From Blattabacterium cuenoti (GTDB taxonomy: Bacteria; Bacteroidota; Bacteroidia; Flavobacteriales; Blattabacteriaceae): 64,000 nucleotides of DNA. The stretch's first letter is position 1. Every line of letters starts with the position of its first letter. The stretch is from positions 62,001-126,000 of the forward strand of contig NZ_CP059207.1 of NCBI RefSeq assembly GCF_014252035.1, in the 5' to 3' direction. The translations under genes and the position numbers were made by a program. The notes beneath the pieces are model-generated. The model saw only the letters and a list, made by a program, of their open reading frames with translations. It did not search any database and had not been told where the DNA came from. This document shows, piece by piece, positions 1 through 9,632 of the stretch.

Positions 1-774
1 AATTTCTTTTTTTATTGGATCTTCTTTTATTACAACTCTCTTTAATCTATTTTTCCCTCTGGGAATAGATGAAAAATACCTTTTAATTAATTTTCTAGCT
101 TCAACCATATCAAAATCACCTGCAACAACTAATACTGCATTATTTGGAGTATAATATTTTTTATAAAATTTTTTATAGTCATTTTCATCTGCCTTATCTA
201 AATCTTTTTCCAATCCTATTATTGGAGATCTATAAGGATGTTTTTTAAATAATAAAGAAGGTATTATTTCATATAATGCTGTTACATAAGGTTGATTTTC
301 TAAACGCATTTTTTTTTCTTCTTTTACTACTTCTCTTTGTATGTCAATACTTTCTTTATCTACTTTTGCATGTAGCATTCTCTCAGATTCTAACCATAAT
401 GCAAGTGGTAAACGATCTGATGGTAACATTTCATAATAACAAGTAGAATCTTGATTAGTATAAGCATTATTTTTTCCTCCATTAGAAGCTATATATTTAA
501 AGTATTCTCCTTTTTTAACATTTTTAGATCCTTCAAACATAAGATGTTCAAAAAAATGTGCAAAACCGGATTTTCCTGGATCTTCGTCTTTACTACCAAC
601 ATGGTATAAAACAGATACAAAAACTAATGGGTTCGTGTTATCCTGATGTAATATAACATGTAAACCATTTGTAAGTTTTTCTTCAAAAAATCGAATATTA
701 TTATGCTGTTTGGAACTTAATTGATTATTTATCATCATAGTTATCATTAAGAAAAAAAAATAAAATCTGATCAT
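1..774 (-). CDS. M16 family zinc peptidase, N-terminal part (cut by window edge)
   Basis: The reading frame opens with ATG at 772-774 and stays open for 258 codons to the left edge, so the C-terminal part lies outside. The protein begins with a hydrophobic segment (residues about 1-18) that looks like a signal peptide or anchor, placing it in the envelope or periplasm. The inverted zinc motif HFFEH is at residues 73-77, the hallmark of insulinase/pitrilysin proteases (M16), where the two His bind zinc and the Glu is catalytic. The downstream region with NNAYTNQD and the Glu-rich EREVVKEE-like stretch fits the N-terminal catalytic half. It is divergent from the act operon. Substrate unknown. 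Family assignment is firm. Confidence 0.85.
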   Translation of the reverse strand, partial: MIRFYFFFLMITMMINNQLSSKQHNNIRFFEEKLTNGLHVILHQDNTNPLVFVSVLYHVGSKDEDPGKSGFAHFFEHLMFEGSKNVKKGEYFKYIASNGGKNNAYTNQDSTCYYEMLPSDRLPLALWLESERMLHAKVDKESIDIQREVVKEEKKMRLENQPYVTALYEIIPSLLFKKHPYRSPIIGLEKDLDKADENDYKKFYKKYYTPNNAVLVVAGDFDMVEARKLIKRYFSSIPRGKNRLKRVVIKEDPIKKEI

Positions 775-790
775 AGATTGCAACTAAAGT

Positions 791-798
791 CAAAAATA
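791..798 (-). promoter_or_regulatory. Candidate Bacteroidetes -7 element for the M16 protease gene
   Basis: On the minus strand this reads TATTTTTG, matching the Bacteroidetes TAnnTTTG element, 17 bases ahead of the protease start. No clear TTG -33 box is visible. The motif arises about once per kilobase by chance in DNA this AT-rich, so position is the main support. Confidence 0.3.
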
Positions 799-881
799 GT
801 TAAACTTTATTTAAAGAAAAATAATTTACGATTTTTTTTTCCTAACAAAAATGTAATTTTTTCTTTTATTCTATTTTTGTT

Positions 882-889
882 AAAAAAAA
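882..889 (+). promoter_or_regulatory. Candidate Bacteroidetes -7 element for the act operon
   Basis: TATTTTTG matches TAnnTTTG and lies 34 bases upstream of the actA start in the divergent spacer, opposite a similar element on the other strand (791-798). The -33 box is not recognisable, so this is tentative. Confidence 0.35.
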
Positions 890-923
890 TTTATGAATCT
901 GTTTTTATTTATTTAGTATATAT

Positions 924-2237
924 ATGAAAAAAATTCTTGTCTATATTTTTATTTTAATTAATTTTTTATTTTCTTCATGTATTAAAGCAGATGAAAATAA
1001 AATAGAAGGAAATGCTCAGAACGGAATCGATCTATTTAAAAAAAATTGTACTGCATGTCATTCTCTAGATCTAAATAAAAAAATGATAGGACCTCCACTA
1101 TTTGGAGTAACAAAAAAAAGAAGTAGAGAATGGTTACATAAATGGATTAAGGATAATAAATCTCTAAGAGCAAGTGGAGATAAAAATGCTATATCTATTT
1201 ATAAAGAATTCGGAAATATAGAAATGAATCCTTTTCCTCAATTATCTGAAAAACAAATAGATGATATTTTATATTTTATCGAAAATCCAACAGTAGAAAA
1301 AAAAGAAACAATAAAAAATATAGAAAAAAATGAAAATAGTGAAAGTGAAATCATAGAGAAACAGTTTTTAATCAAACTGGTAGCTTTATTTTTTAGCATT
1401 TTATCTTTAATAATTATATGGATTTTATATAGAATTTATATTCTTACTACATTATTAAATGAAAATAAAGAACCTATATTTACAAAAAAAGATTTTTTAT
1501 TAGATAAAGTTTACAATTTATTAGGGGGAAAACCCATAAGATGGAAATTATTATCCTGTTTTTTAAGTTTATTTTTATTTTTTAGTATATGTCAGTCTTG
1601 GTTTTTTTTAATGAAAATAGATGTAAATAAAGGATATAAACCTAAACAACCTATTTATTTTTCTCATAAAATTCATTCCGGAATTAATGAAATTGATTGT
1701 CAATATTGCCATTCAAGTGCAAGAAACGGAAAAGTTTCAGGAATTCCATCTATGAATGTTTGTATGAATTGTCATATGACTATAGAAGAATATAAAGGAG
1801 ATTACATAGAAAAAGGAAAAAGCATAGAAGAATATAACAAAGAAATACAGAAAATTTATTATTCTATAGGATGGGATAAAAATAAAAGAGAATATTCTAA
1901 AGAAATTCATCCTACCAAATGGATTCGTATACATAATATGCCAGATTTTGTTTACTTTGATCATTCTCAACATATTATTTCTGGAGAAAACGCCATAAAA
2001 AAACTAAAAAAAGTAAACTTAGTTTGTAATGCATGTCATGGGGAAGTCCAAAAAATGGATCAAATAGAAATGTCAAACGATTTTACCATGGAATGGTGTA
2101 TTTCTTGTCATAGAGAAGTAGAGATAGACAAGAAAAATAAATATTATGAAAAATATTTTTCCGAAAAAATAAAAGAAAATAAAAAAATAACAGTAGATAT
2201 GGTAGGTGGAATAGAATGTGCTAAATGTCATTATTAA
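924..2237 (+). CDS. actA: Alternative complex III subunit ActA: monohaem domain fused to pentahaem cytochrome c
   Basis: This is the multihaem cytochrome c subunit of alternative complex III, which oxidises quinol and passes electrons toward a terminal oxidase. A hydrophobic leader (residues 1-18) precedes a small cytochrome c domain with haem motif CTACH at 42-46. Two membrane segments follow (about 153-177 and 208-230). The C-terminal domain has five more CxxCH motifs: CQYCH (259), CMNCH (280), CNACH (368), CISCH (392) and CAKCH (432, three residues from the end). The total is six haem sites, against five for a plain pentahaem ActA, because of the N-terminal monohaem domain. First gene of a six-gene operon. 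Confidence 0.9.
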   Translation: MKKILVYIFILINFLFSSCIKADENKIEGNAQNGIDLFKKNCTACHSLDLNKKMIGPPLFGVTKKRSREWLHKWIKDNKSLRASGDKNAISIYKEFGNIEMNPFPQLSEKQIDDILYFIENPTVEKKETIKNIEKNENSESEIIEKQFLIKLVALFFSILSLIIIWILYRIYILTTLLNENKEPIFTKKDFLLDKVYNLLGGKPIRWKLLSCFLSLFLFFSICQSWFFLMKIDVNKGYKPKQPIYFSHKIHSGINEIDCQYCHSSARNGKVSGIPSMNVCMNCHMTIEEYKGDYIEKGKSIEEYNKEIQKIYYSIGWDKNKREYSKEIHPTKWIRIHNMPDFVYFDHSQHIISGENAIKKLKKVNLVCNACHGEVQKMDQIEMSNDFTMEWCISCHREVEIDKKNKYYEKYFSEKIKENKKITVDMVGGIECAKCHY

Positions 2238-2261
2238 TATGATTAATAAAATTGTTGTAGT

Positions 2262-5168
2262 ATGAAATCAAATAAAAAAGAAAAAGTAAAAAATTCTGTT
2301 AAAGATCTTTTCAATGGAAAAACATCAAGAAGAGACTTTTTAAAATGGGTAGGATTTAGTACAGCATCAGTTGCTTTATCTGCATGTAAAGGCCCTGTAA
2401 TCAAATCTATTCCTTACATTGTAAAACCAGATCAAATTAATTTAGGAAATCCAACTTATTATGCTACAACTATGTTAGATTCATTTGATATGGCAAGTGT
2501 ACTAGTAAAAACAAGAGAGGGTAGACCTATAAAAATAGAACCTAACTCAACATCAGAATATTTCAATACTACTTCAGCTAGAATACAATCTTCTTTATTA
2601 TCTCTTTATGATGAAGAAAGAGTAAAGTTTCCATTATTAATGGGAAAAAAAAGTTCTTGGAAAGAAGTAGACAAATATATTATACAATATTTAAATAAAA
2701 TAAAGAAAAAAAATAAAAAAATAGTTTTTCTTTCTTGTTCTTTACCTAGCTATTCTACAAAAAAATTAGTTAAAGATTTTAAAAAAGTCTATCCCAATAC
2801 TGAATGGGTCACTTATGATGCTATTTCATTTTCTAAAATGTTAGATGCTAGCGAAGAAATATTTAATATTCGAGCTTTTCCCTTTTTTGACATATCTCAA
2901 TCTGATTTAATTATTTCATTTGATTCTGATTTTTTAGGAGATTGGAGTCCAGAAAATATGGGGAAATATTATGCAAAAAAGAGAGTTCCTACAGAATTTA
3001 TGACACAACATATTCAGATAGAAAGTAACATGAGTTTATCTGGAGCTAATGCAGACTTACGTATTTCAAAAAAACCTTCTGATATTAAAGAAATATTATT
3101 TCAAGTTTTTCAAAACATATTGTATGAAAAAAAACCAAATAATGAAATAGCTAATAAAATATGTTTTTTGATTAAAAATAGAGGATCAAAAAGTGTTGTT
3201 ATAGCAGATGGAGATAAAGAATGCTATCAATACTCACTTTTAATTAATAAAAAAATTAACAGTAATGCATTAAGTAATAAATTTATTTTTTCAAAAGAAA
3301 GTAATGATAAAATATTTATGAATTTTTTAAAAAATTTGGAAAATGGAAATATAGAAGCTTTATTTATTCATAACACTAACCCTTTATACAGTTTACCATA
3401 TCACATTTCTAAAAAAATAAAAAAATACATAAATAAAATACCATTAACTGTATCATGTTCTATGAATAAAAATGAGACAAATAAAATGATGAAGGTTATA
3501 ACTCCTATTCCACATTGGTTAGAATGTTGGGGGGATACTCATCCCTTAAGTAATATATATACATTAATTCAACCCACTATACAACATATATTTAATACTA
3601 GACAAATACAAGATTCTTTAATGATTTGGGGAAATATCAAAGAAAAAAGTTTTTATAATTATTTAAAAAAAATTTGGGAAAAAGACATTATTCCAAAATC
3701 TAATGTTTCTTCTTTTAATGAGGCTCTTTTTCATGGAATAGTAAAAACAACAACATATGAAAAAGAAAAAAAAAGTAACAATAAAGTAAAAAAAATTCAA
3801 TTTTATAATAAAGAAAAGATACAAAAAAAAAGTTTTGAACTTAGATTATATACAAAAATAGGAATGGGAGATGGAACTCAATATAATAATCCATGGTTGC
3901 AAGAATTTCCTGATCCTATTACAAGAACTACATGGGGAAATTACATTACAATATCTCCCTATGATGCAAAAAAAATGCAACTAAGAAATTGGCATACTGG
4001 AGATGGATGTTTGAATGGAGATTGCGTCAATTTAATCAAAAATAAAGAAATTATAATAAAAGATATTCCTGTTATTATTCAGAATGGACAAGCGATAGGA
4101 TCTATAGGATTAGCATTAGGATATGGTCAAAAAATAGGAAAATTATCACAATTATGTGATGGAAAAAATGGATATAGAATATATGATAACTTTAATATTA
4201 TACAATACAATATACAACTAAAAAAAGTTGATAAAATACATAAGTTTGCTTGTATACAAGTTCAAAATACATCATTAGATAGAGATTTAATTAGAAATGT
4301 AGATTTAAAAATATTCTTAGAAAAACCTAAAGAAGTTTGGAATAAAGAAGAAAAAATTCATACTTATGATGGAATGAAGTATATCCAAGATATTCCTTCT
4401 TTTGGAATGGAAAAAAAAAGAAAAAGTGGACATCATTTTAAATTATCTATAGATTTAAACTCTTGTATTGGATGTGGGTCTTGTATTATTTCATGCCATT
4501 CAGAAAATAATGTTCCAGTTGTTGGAAAAGAAGAAATAAAAAAATCAAGAGATATGCATTGGATAAGAGTTGATAGATATTATTATACAAATAAAAGTAA
4601 AGAAAAATATAACAGCAATCCAAAAATATCTTTTCAACCTATTATATGTCAACATTGTGATTATGCTCCTTGTGAAACTGTATGTCCAGTAGGAGCAACA
4701 TCTCATGGAGAACAAGGTCAAAATATGATGACGTACAATCGTTGTATAGGTACTCGTTATTGTGCCAATAATTGCCCTTATAAAGTAAGACGTTTTAATT
4801 GGTTTGACTATGCTAACAATAAAAAATTTAATTTTAACATGAATAATTCTCTGGGAAAAATGGTTTTAAACCCAGATGTAGTTGTTAGAAGTAGAGGAGT
4901 TATGGAAAAATGTTCTCTTTGTATACAAAGAACACAATACACTATAAATGTAGCAAAAAAAGAAAATAGAACTATAGAAGATAGAGAATTTGAAACAGCT
5001 TGTAGTATATCTTGTCCTACAAAAGCTATTACATTCGGAGATTTTAATGACAAGGACAGTTTAATATATAAAAAATCAAAAGATAAAAGATCCTATAAAC
5101 TCCTTGAATTTCTAGGAGTGCGACCTAATATTTTTTATCAAGTAAAAGTGAAAAATACTGTAAAATAG
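2262..5168 (+). CDS. actB: Alternative complex III subunit ActB (molybdopterin-like plus Fe-S fusion)
   Basis: The large periplasm-facing electron-transfer subunit of alternative complex III. The N-terminus has a twin-arginine motif, SRRDFLK at residues 23-29, followed by a hydrophobic stretch and a lipobox ending ALSAC with Cys42, so export by Tat and lipid anchoring are predicted. Residues about 50-700 resemble the molybdopterin oxidoreductase fold, which in this family carries no cofactor. From about residue 734 there is a DmsB/NrfC-like iron-sulfur domain with cysteine groups CIGCGSC, CQHC...CETVC, CIGTRYC...NNC and CSLC...CSISC. Length 968 residues is normal for ActB. It lies 24 bases after actA and is co-transcribed with it. 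Confidence 0.92.
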   Translation: MKSNKKEKVKNSVKDLFNGKTSRRDFLKWVGFSTASVALSACKGPVIKSIPYIVKPDQINLGNPTYYATTMLDSFDMASVLVKTREGRPIKIEPNSTSEYFNTTSARIQSSLLSLYDEERVKFPLLMGKKSSWKEVDKYIIQYLNKIKKKNKKIVFLSCSLPSYSTKKLVKDFKKVYPNTEWVTYDAISFSKMLDASEEIFNIRAFPFFDISQSDLIISFDSDFLGDWSPENMGKYYAKKRVPTEFMTQHIQIESNMSLSGANADLRISKKPSDIKEILFQVFQNILYEKKPNNEIANKICFLIKNRGSKSVVIADGDKECYQYSLLINKKINSNALSNKFIFSKESNDKIFMNFLKNLENGNIEALFIHNTNPLYSLPYHISKKIKKYINKIPLTVSCSMNKNETNKMMKVITPIPHWLECWGDTHPLSNIYTLIQPTIQHIFNTRQIQDSLMIWGNIKEKSFYNYLKKIWEKDIIPKSNVSSFNEALFHGIVKTTTYEKEKKSNNKVKKIQFYNKEKIQKKSFELRLYTKIGMGDGTQYNNPWLQEFPDPITRTTWGNYITISPYDAKKMQLRNWHTGDGCLNGDCVNLIKNKEIIIKDIPVIIQNGQAIGSIGLALGYGQKIGKLSQLCDGKNGYRIYDNFNIIQYNIQLKKVDKIHKFACIQVQNTSLDRDLIRNVDLKIFLEKPKEVWNKEEKIHTYDGMKYIQDIPSFGMEKKRKSGHHFKLSIDLNSCIGCGSCIISCHSENNVPVVGKEEIKKSRDMHWIRVDRYYYTNKSKEKYNSNPKISFQPIICQHCDYAPCETVCPVGATSHGEQGQNMMTYNRCIGTRYCANNCPYKVRRFNWFDYANNKKFNFNMNNSLGKMVLNPDVVVRSRGVMEKCSLCIQRTQYTINVAKKENRTIEDREFETACSISCPTKAITFGDFNDKDSLIYKKSKDKRSYKLLEFLGVRPNIFYQVKVKNTVK

Positions 5169-5207
5169 TTTTTCTTTTAAAATAAAATGAGGAAATATTA
5201 TTATAAT

Positions 5208-6584
5208 ATGGAAAATAATTATAAAACTATTAGAAGAGAACCTTTAATTATAGGAAAAAAAACGTTACAAGACATAAGTAATGATATATTAAAACCTATA
5301 GAAAGTAAAGCAGGTTATTTATGGAAAATTTCTTTCATCATATCGACAATAGCATTTATATGGGGGATTATATGTATTACTTATACAATTTTAACAGGAA
5401 TAGGCGTATGGGGATTAAATAGAACTATTAATTGGGCTTGGGACATCACAAACTTTGTTTGGTGGGTAGGTATTGGTCATGCAGGAACTCTAATTTCCGC
5501 TGTTTTGTTGTTATTTCGTCAAAAATGGCGTTTATCTATTAATAGATCTGCAGAAGCTATGACTATTTTTGCAGTAATACAAGCAGGTTTATTTCCTATT
5601 ATTCATATGGGAAGACCATGGAATGCTCATTGGGTTTTACCTATACCGAATCAATTCGGTAGCTTATGGCCAAATTTTAATTCTCCACTTTTGTGGGATG
5701 TGTTTGCTATTAGTACATATTTTTCTGTATCTACTGTATTCTGGTTTGTAGGACTAATTCCAGACTTTGCTATGATTAGAGATAGAATAAAAAATCCTTT
5801 TCAAAAAAAAATTTACAATATTTTAAGTTTTGGTTGGGGAGGAACATCAAAAGAATGGCAAAGATTTGAAGAAGTATCTTTAGTATTAGCAGGTTTATGT
5901 ACTCCATTGGTTTTTTCTGTACATACTATAGTATCATTTGATTTTTCTACTTCCGTAATCAAAGGATGGCATAGCACAATATTTCCTCCTTATTTTGTTG
6001 CAGGAGCTATATTTTCAGGATTTGCCATGGTACAAACTTTACTGGGTATAGCAAGAAAAGTTTTGTCTTTGGAAAATTATATTACAAGAAATCATATTGA
6101 ATATATGAATATGATCATTTTACTTACAGGAGGAATTGTTTTAATTGCTTACATATCTGAATTTTTTCTTGCATGGTATTCTGGTAATATTTTTGAAAAA
6201 TTCATATATTTTTCTTTAGAAGCATCTAAAGGTCCATTTTGGTGGGCTTTTTGGTCTTTAATTATTTGTAATGTTATTATACCACAATTTTTATGGATAA
6301 AATCTATAAGGAGAAGTTTTTTTTGGTCTTACATAATTGCTATAGTAATAAATATTGGTATGTGGTTTGAAAGATTTGACATTATTGTTTTAAATCTAAG
6401 TCGTGACTATCTTCCATCTTCTTGGACTGGATTTATTCCATCATTTGTAGATGTAGGAATATTTATAGGAACTATTGGTTTTTTTTTCACGCTTTATTTA
6501 TTATACGTACGTGTATTTCCGGTAATTTCACAATCAGAATTAAAAACGATATTGAATTCTTGTAATGATAAAAAAAATGAATAA
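5208..6584 (+). CDS. actC: Alternative complex III subunit ActC (NrfD-like quinone-binding membrane protein)
   Basis: A polytopic membrane protein of the NrfD/PsrC family with many hydrophobic helices, predicted to bind quinol and couple electron transfer to proton movement within alternative complex III. An upstream in-frame ATG at 5187 would add MRKYYYN. I prefer ATG 5208 because the conserved start of the family runs straight into the soluble segment RREPLIIGKKT. About 459 residues, normal for the family. Conserved stretches such as GHAGTLISA and HMGRPW are characteristic of ActC. The end overlaps the start of actD. Confidence 0.9.
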   Translation: MENNYKTIRREPLIIGKKTLQDISNDILKPIESKAGYLWKISFIISTIAFIWGIICITYTILTGIGVWGLNRTINWAWDITNFVWWVGIGHAGTLISAVLLLFRQKWRLSINRSAEAMTIFAVIQAGLFPIIHMGRPWNAHWVLPIPNQFGSLWPNFNSPLLWDVFAISTYFSVSTVFWFVGLIPDFAMIRDRIKNPFQKKIYNILSFGWGGTSKEWQRFEEVSLVLAGLCTPLVFSVHTIVSFDFSTSVIKGWHSTIFPPYFVAGAIFSGFAMVQTLLGIARKVLSLENYITRNHIEYMNMIILLTGGIVLIAYISEFFLAWYSGNIFEKFIYFSLEASKGPFWWAFWSLIICNVIIPQFLWIKSIRRSFFWSYIIAIVINIGMWFERFDIIVLNLSRDYLPSSWTGFIPSFVDVGIFIGTIGFFFTLYLLYVRVFPVISQSELKTILNSCNDKKNE

Positions 6585-7110
6585 ATGTACAGTTCATGCA
6601 TTGTATGATAATGATCATACACTAATAAATAGTCTTAAATATATTAAAGAACATAATAAAAAAAATTGTAATATACATGAAGTATATTCTCCATTTCCTA
6701 TACATGGATTAGAAAAAATCCTAAATTTAGAAAAAACTAATTTATCTTTTTTATCTTTCATATATGGAACATTTGGTTTTTGTATATCTTGTTTATTAAC
6801 ATGGTATATTATGATATTTGACTGGCCTCAAAATATTGGAGGAAAACCTTCTTTTTCCTGGATAAATAATCTTCCTTCTTTTATTCCTGTGATATTTGAA
6901 TTGACAATTTTTTTTTCTGCACATTTAATGTGTATCACTTACCTTATTCAGGGAAGATTATTTCCTGGTTGTATGGCAAAAAATTTGGATCCAAGAACTA
7001 CTGATAATTTATTTCTAATAGAAATTAGGACAACAATAGAAAACGTTGAAGACGTGATGAATTTTCTAAAAAAAAATGGTGCTATAGAAGTAAAATCGAA
7101 ACATATTTAA
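6577..7110 (+). CDS. actD: Alternative complex III subunit ActD (DUF3341 membrane protein)
   Basis: The family's small subunit, with an N-terminal soluble region and two membrane segments (about residues 53-75 and 95-120) ending in a soluble tail. The VHALYDNDHTLINSLK start and the PFPIHGLEK motif are typical of DUF3341/ActD. The frame also has an ATG at 6565. I choose 6577 (MNKCTVHALYD), which gives a short 8-base overlap with actC and matches the usual N-terminus. Its role in the complex is structural. The operon position between actC and actE confirms the call. Confidence 0.88.
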   Translation: MNKCTVHALYDNDHTLINSLKYIKEHNKKNCNIHEVYSPFPIHGLEKILNLEKTNLSFLSFIYGTFGFCISCLLTWYIMIFDWPQNIGGKPSFSWINNLPSFIPVIFELTIFFSAHLMCITYLIQGRLFPGCMAKNLDPRTTDNLFLIEIRTTIENVEDVMNFLKKNGAIEVKSKHI

Positions 7111-7119
7111 TATTGTTAT

Positions 7120-7737
7120 ATGAATAATAAATATATTTTTTTCAACATTTTTTTTATTTGTTTTTTTAGCATTATGTTAATTTCTTGTTGGTTTGATAAA
7201 ACGAAACCAAACATAGTTTATATGCCGGACATGTACTACTCAGATTCTTATGAACCATATTCAAATCCAGGTTTTAACAAAAAAAAAGATAATATAAAAA
7301 TAGAAATACCTTATTTTGCAGAAAAAAATACTTCATCGTTCCCACCAGTAAAAAATACTGTACCAAGAAATGCATCACTCATATATTACTATATTACGAA
7401 TACAAATCATGGATATGATATCTCTAAAAAAATAACTAAATATCCATTTTTTAGAAAAAAAAGTGATATACAGGAAATTATGAATAAGGGTAAAAATCTT
7501 TATAATATAAACTGTTCTATATGTCATGGAAAAAATGGTGATGGAGAAGGTATATTGGTGAAAAATGATAAAATATTTGGAATTCCAAATTATAAAGACA
7601 GAGATATTACGATAGGAAGTATTTATTATGTTATTACATATGGTAAAAATAATATGGGATCTTATGCTTCTCAATTAAATGAAATTGAACGATGGATGGT
7701 ATCTGAATATGTTATGTTATTGAAAAATAATAAATAA
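7120..7737 (+). CDS. actE: Alternative complex III subunit ActE (monohaem cytochrome c lipoprotein)
   Basis: The N-terminus is a lipoprotein signal ending in MLISC with Cys23 as the predicted lipidation site. A single haem motif CSICH at residues 132-136 and the following GKNGDGEG stretch mark a class I cytochrome c domain. Residue 180 onwards (NNMGSYASQL) contains a Met suitable as the axial ligand. It should accept electrons inside alternative complex III on the periplasmic side. It is 9 bases after actD and 6 bases before actF, so co-transcribed. Confidence 0.9.
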   Translation: MNNKYIFFNIFFICFFSIMLISCWFDKTKPNIVYMPDMYYSDSYEPYSNPGFNKKKDNIKIEIPYFAEKNTSSFPPVKNTVPRNASLIYYYITNTNHGYDISKKITKYPFFRKKSDIQEIMNKGKNLYNINCSICHGKNGDGEGILVKNDKIFGIPNYKDRDITIGSIYYVITYGKNNMGSYASQLNEIERWMVSEYVMLLKNNK

Positions 7738-7743
7738 TAATAA

Positions 7744-8955
7744 ATGATGTTACAGTTTTCTACAAAAACTAAAATCAAAATTTTTTTTATAATAATTATA
7801 GGTATTATTCTAATATTATTAGATAGTTTTCTATTAAAGAATAATTTAGAAATTAATAAACCTTGGACTAGTTTATACATATCTATTTTTTATTTTACAT
7901 CTTTATCTATAGGATCTTTATTTTTCTTAGCCATACAAAATGTTTCAAAATCTGGATGGTCTGTGGTAGTTCATCCTATAATGGAAGAAGTAGGATCTTT
8001 TATTCCGTATGGTTGTATAATGATATTCATCATTCTATTAATCAATGGAGTGGGTTGGGTCAAAATGTTTCAATGGATGAATCCTAATTTATATAATCCT
8101 ATATTGAAAGAATATGATGAAATCATTGCACACAAAAAAATATTCTTTAACATTCCGTTCTTTTTAATAAGAAGTGTCGTATATATTATTATATATATTT
8201 TTTTCTATTTAAAAATAAAAAAAATTTCTTATACATTAAGTTATCATTATTCAGTTGATAATTATAAAAAATTATATTTATATTCTATTTTATTTATAAT
8301 TTTTTTATCTATAGTATCTGTATTTATGTCATGGGATTGGATAATGTCTTTAAACCCACATTGGTTTAGTACTTTATTTGGGTGGTATATTTTAAGTAGT
8401 TATTTAGTCACATCAATAAGTATTATTACTATAATTTCTTTATTACTTAAAAAAATAGGATGTTTTCCATTATTTAACGAAAACCATTTACATGATTTAA
8501 GTAAATATTTATTTTCTGGAAGTTTATTATGGACATATTTTTGGTTTTCACAATTTTTGCTTTATTGGTATGGAAACATTCCTGAAGAAATAGTTTTTTT
8601 CTTAAAAAGAAAAGAATTATATCATAGTATCCATTTTTGGATGCTAATTCCAAATTTTATAATTCCTTTTTTTTTCTTGATAAGTAGTAAAGCAAAAACT
8701 AATACTAAAATAGTATTTATGTCTTCTATTATTATTTGTATTGGACATTATATAGATATCTATCATATTATAGCTCCAGATATAGAACATAAATATGAAA
8801 AATTTGGATTTTCTGAAATAGGAGGATTTTTATTAATATTTGGTATATTTATTTATATTTTATTACTCAACTTAAGTAATAGAAAATTAGATATTCCTAC
8901 AGGACATCCATTTTTTGAAGAAAGTAAAAACTATAAATATCCTCATATGAAATGA
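7744..8955 (+). CDS. actF: Alternative complex III subunit ActF (second NrfD-like membrane subunit)
   Basis: A 403-residue polytopic membrane protein, the second quinone-type membrane subunit of alternative complex III. Roughly ten hydrophobic segments are visible. Family motifs include FLAIQNVSKSGWS near residue 60, MSWDWIMSLNPHW near 195 and a conserved LYHSIHFW stretch near 295. It is the last gene of the act operon. No cytochrome oxidase genes follow: the next gene is hemD on the opposite strand, 11 bases away. In many free-living Bacteroidetes oxidase subunits come next, so electrons here must go to an oxidase encoded elsewhere. Confidence 0.9.
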   Translation: MMLQFSTKTKIKIFFIIIIGIILILLDSFLLKNNLEINKPWTSLYISIFYFTSLSIGSLFFLAIQNVSKSGWSVVVHPIMEEVGSFIPYGCIMIFIILLINGVGWVKMFQWMNPNLYNPILKEYDEIIAHKKIFFNIPFFLIRSVVYIIIYIFFYLKIKKISYTLSYHYSVDNYKKLYLYSILFIIFLSIVSVFMSWDWIMSLNPHWFSTLFGWYILSSYLVTSISIITIISLLLKKIGCFPLFNENHLHDLSKYLFSGSLLWTYFWFSQFLLYWYGNIPEEIVFFLKRKELYHSIHFWMLIPNFIIPFFFLISSKAKTNTKIVFMSSIIICIGHYIDIYHIIAPDIEHKYEKFGFSEIGGFLLIFGIFIYILLLNLSNRKLDIPTGHPFFEESKNYKYPHMK

Positions 8956-8966
8956 TTCGAAATATT

Positions 8967-9632
8967 TTATTTTTTAAATATATCTTTAATAAGAGAAAAA
9001 ATTTTTTCTAAAGAAGGTTTTAAAGGGTACCATATTTTTTTTTTATCACCCAAAAAAAAATTGGATATAAATTTAGCTGTTGTTTTCCCTATAGCAAATA
9101 CTTCTATATTATTTTTTATATTATTATTTAAAAAAAATGATTCTACACCAGATGGACTAAAAAAAACAATTCCATTATAATGTGATAAATTTTCTATTTT
9201 TCTTGGAATTAAAGTAGTTTGATATACTTTATATTGATTAATATTATTACTTTTTAAAGTATATAAATTTTTCGTTTTATTTCCACAAAACCAATCATAA
9301 TTTTGATGAGATTTTTCTTTTATTATTTCTTCTATAAGATCCTCAACATAATTTTTTTTCAAAAAAAAAGAAAAAGGAAAATATTTTTTCACATAAAAAA
9401 ATGTTTTATCTCCTACTACATAAATTTTTTTTTTCAAATAATCTAATCTAAAATTCAATAAAAATCCTTTGAATCCATTACAACTTGTGAATATTAATGG
9501 ATTATTATTAAGAAAAGGTTTTTTCTTCAATATGAAATATTCTATTGATAAAAAGTCATAAGAATTAACGGAAAAATAAGTTTTATCTAATGTAGAATGA
9601 TCTACTATTTTAGTAAATAAAATATTAATCAT
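8967..9632 (-). CDS. hemD: Uroporphyrinogen-III synthase
   Basis: HemD closes and isomerises the hydroxymethylbilane chain to uroporphyrinogen III in haem synthesis. The family is poorly conserved. The 221-residue length, the two alternating alpha/beta halves and the C-terminal motif VFFSPSGVESFF followed by AIGKTTAKF are characteristic. The start overlaps the end of trkA by 8 bases. hemC, the preceding pathway step, is three genes upstream on the same strand, which supports the call. Many Lys/Asn/Phe substitutions reflect the AT bias. Confidence 0.82.
   Translation of the reverse strand: MINILFTKIVDHSTLDKTYFSVNSYDFLSIEYFILKKKPFLNNNPLIFTSCNGFKGFLLNFRLDYLKKKIYVVGDKTFFYVKKYFPFSFFLKKNYVEDLIEEIIKEKSHQNYDWFCGNKTKNLYTLKSNNINQYKVYQTTLIPRKIENLSHYNGIVFFSPSGVESFFLNNNIKNNIEVFAIGKTTAKFISNFFLGDKKKIWYPLKPSLEKIFSLIKDIFKK

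Noticed and set aside
1737..1973. 78-codon open frame on the minus strand inside actA
   Set aside because: It is antisense to the conserved haem-binding region of actA, with Ile/Phe-rich composition typical of shadow frames.
5644..5661. 8-bp inverted repeat TACCGAAT/ATTCGGTA inside actC
   Set aside because: Expected by chance, with no link to a gene border.
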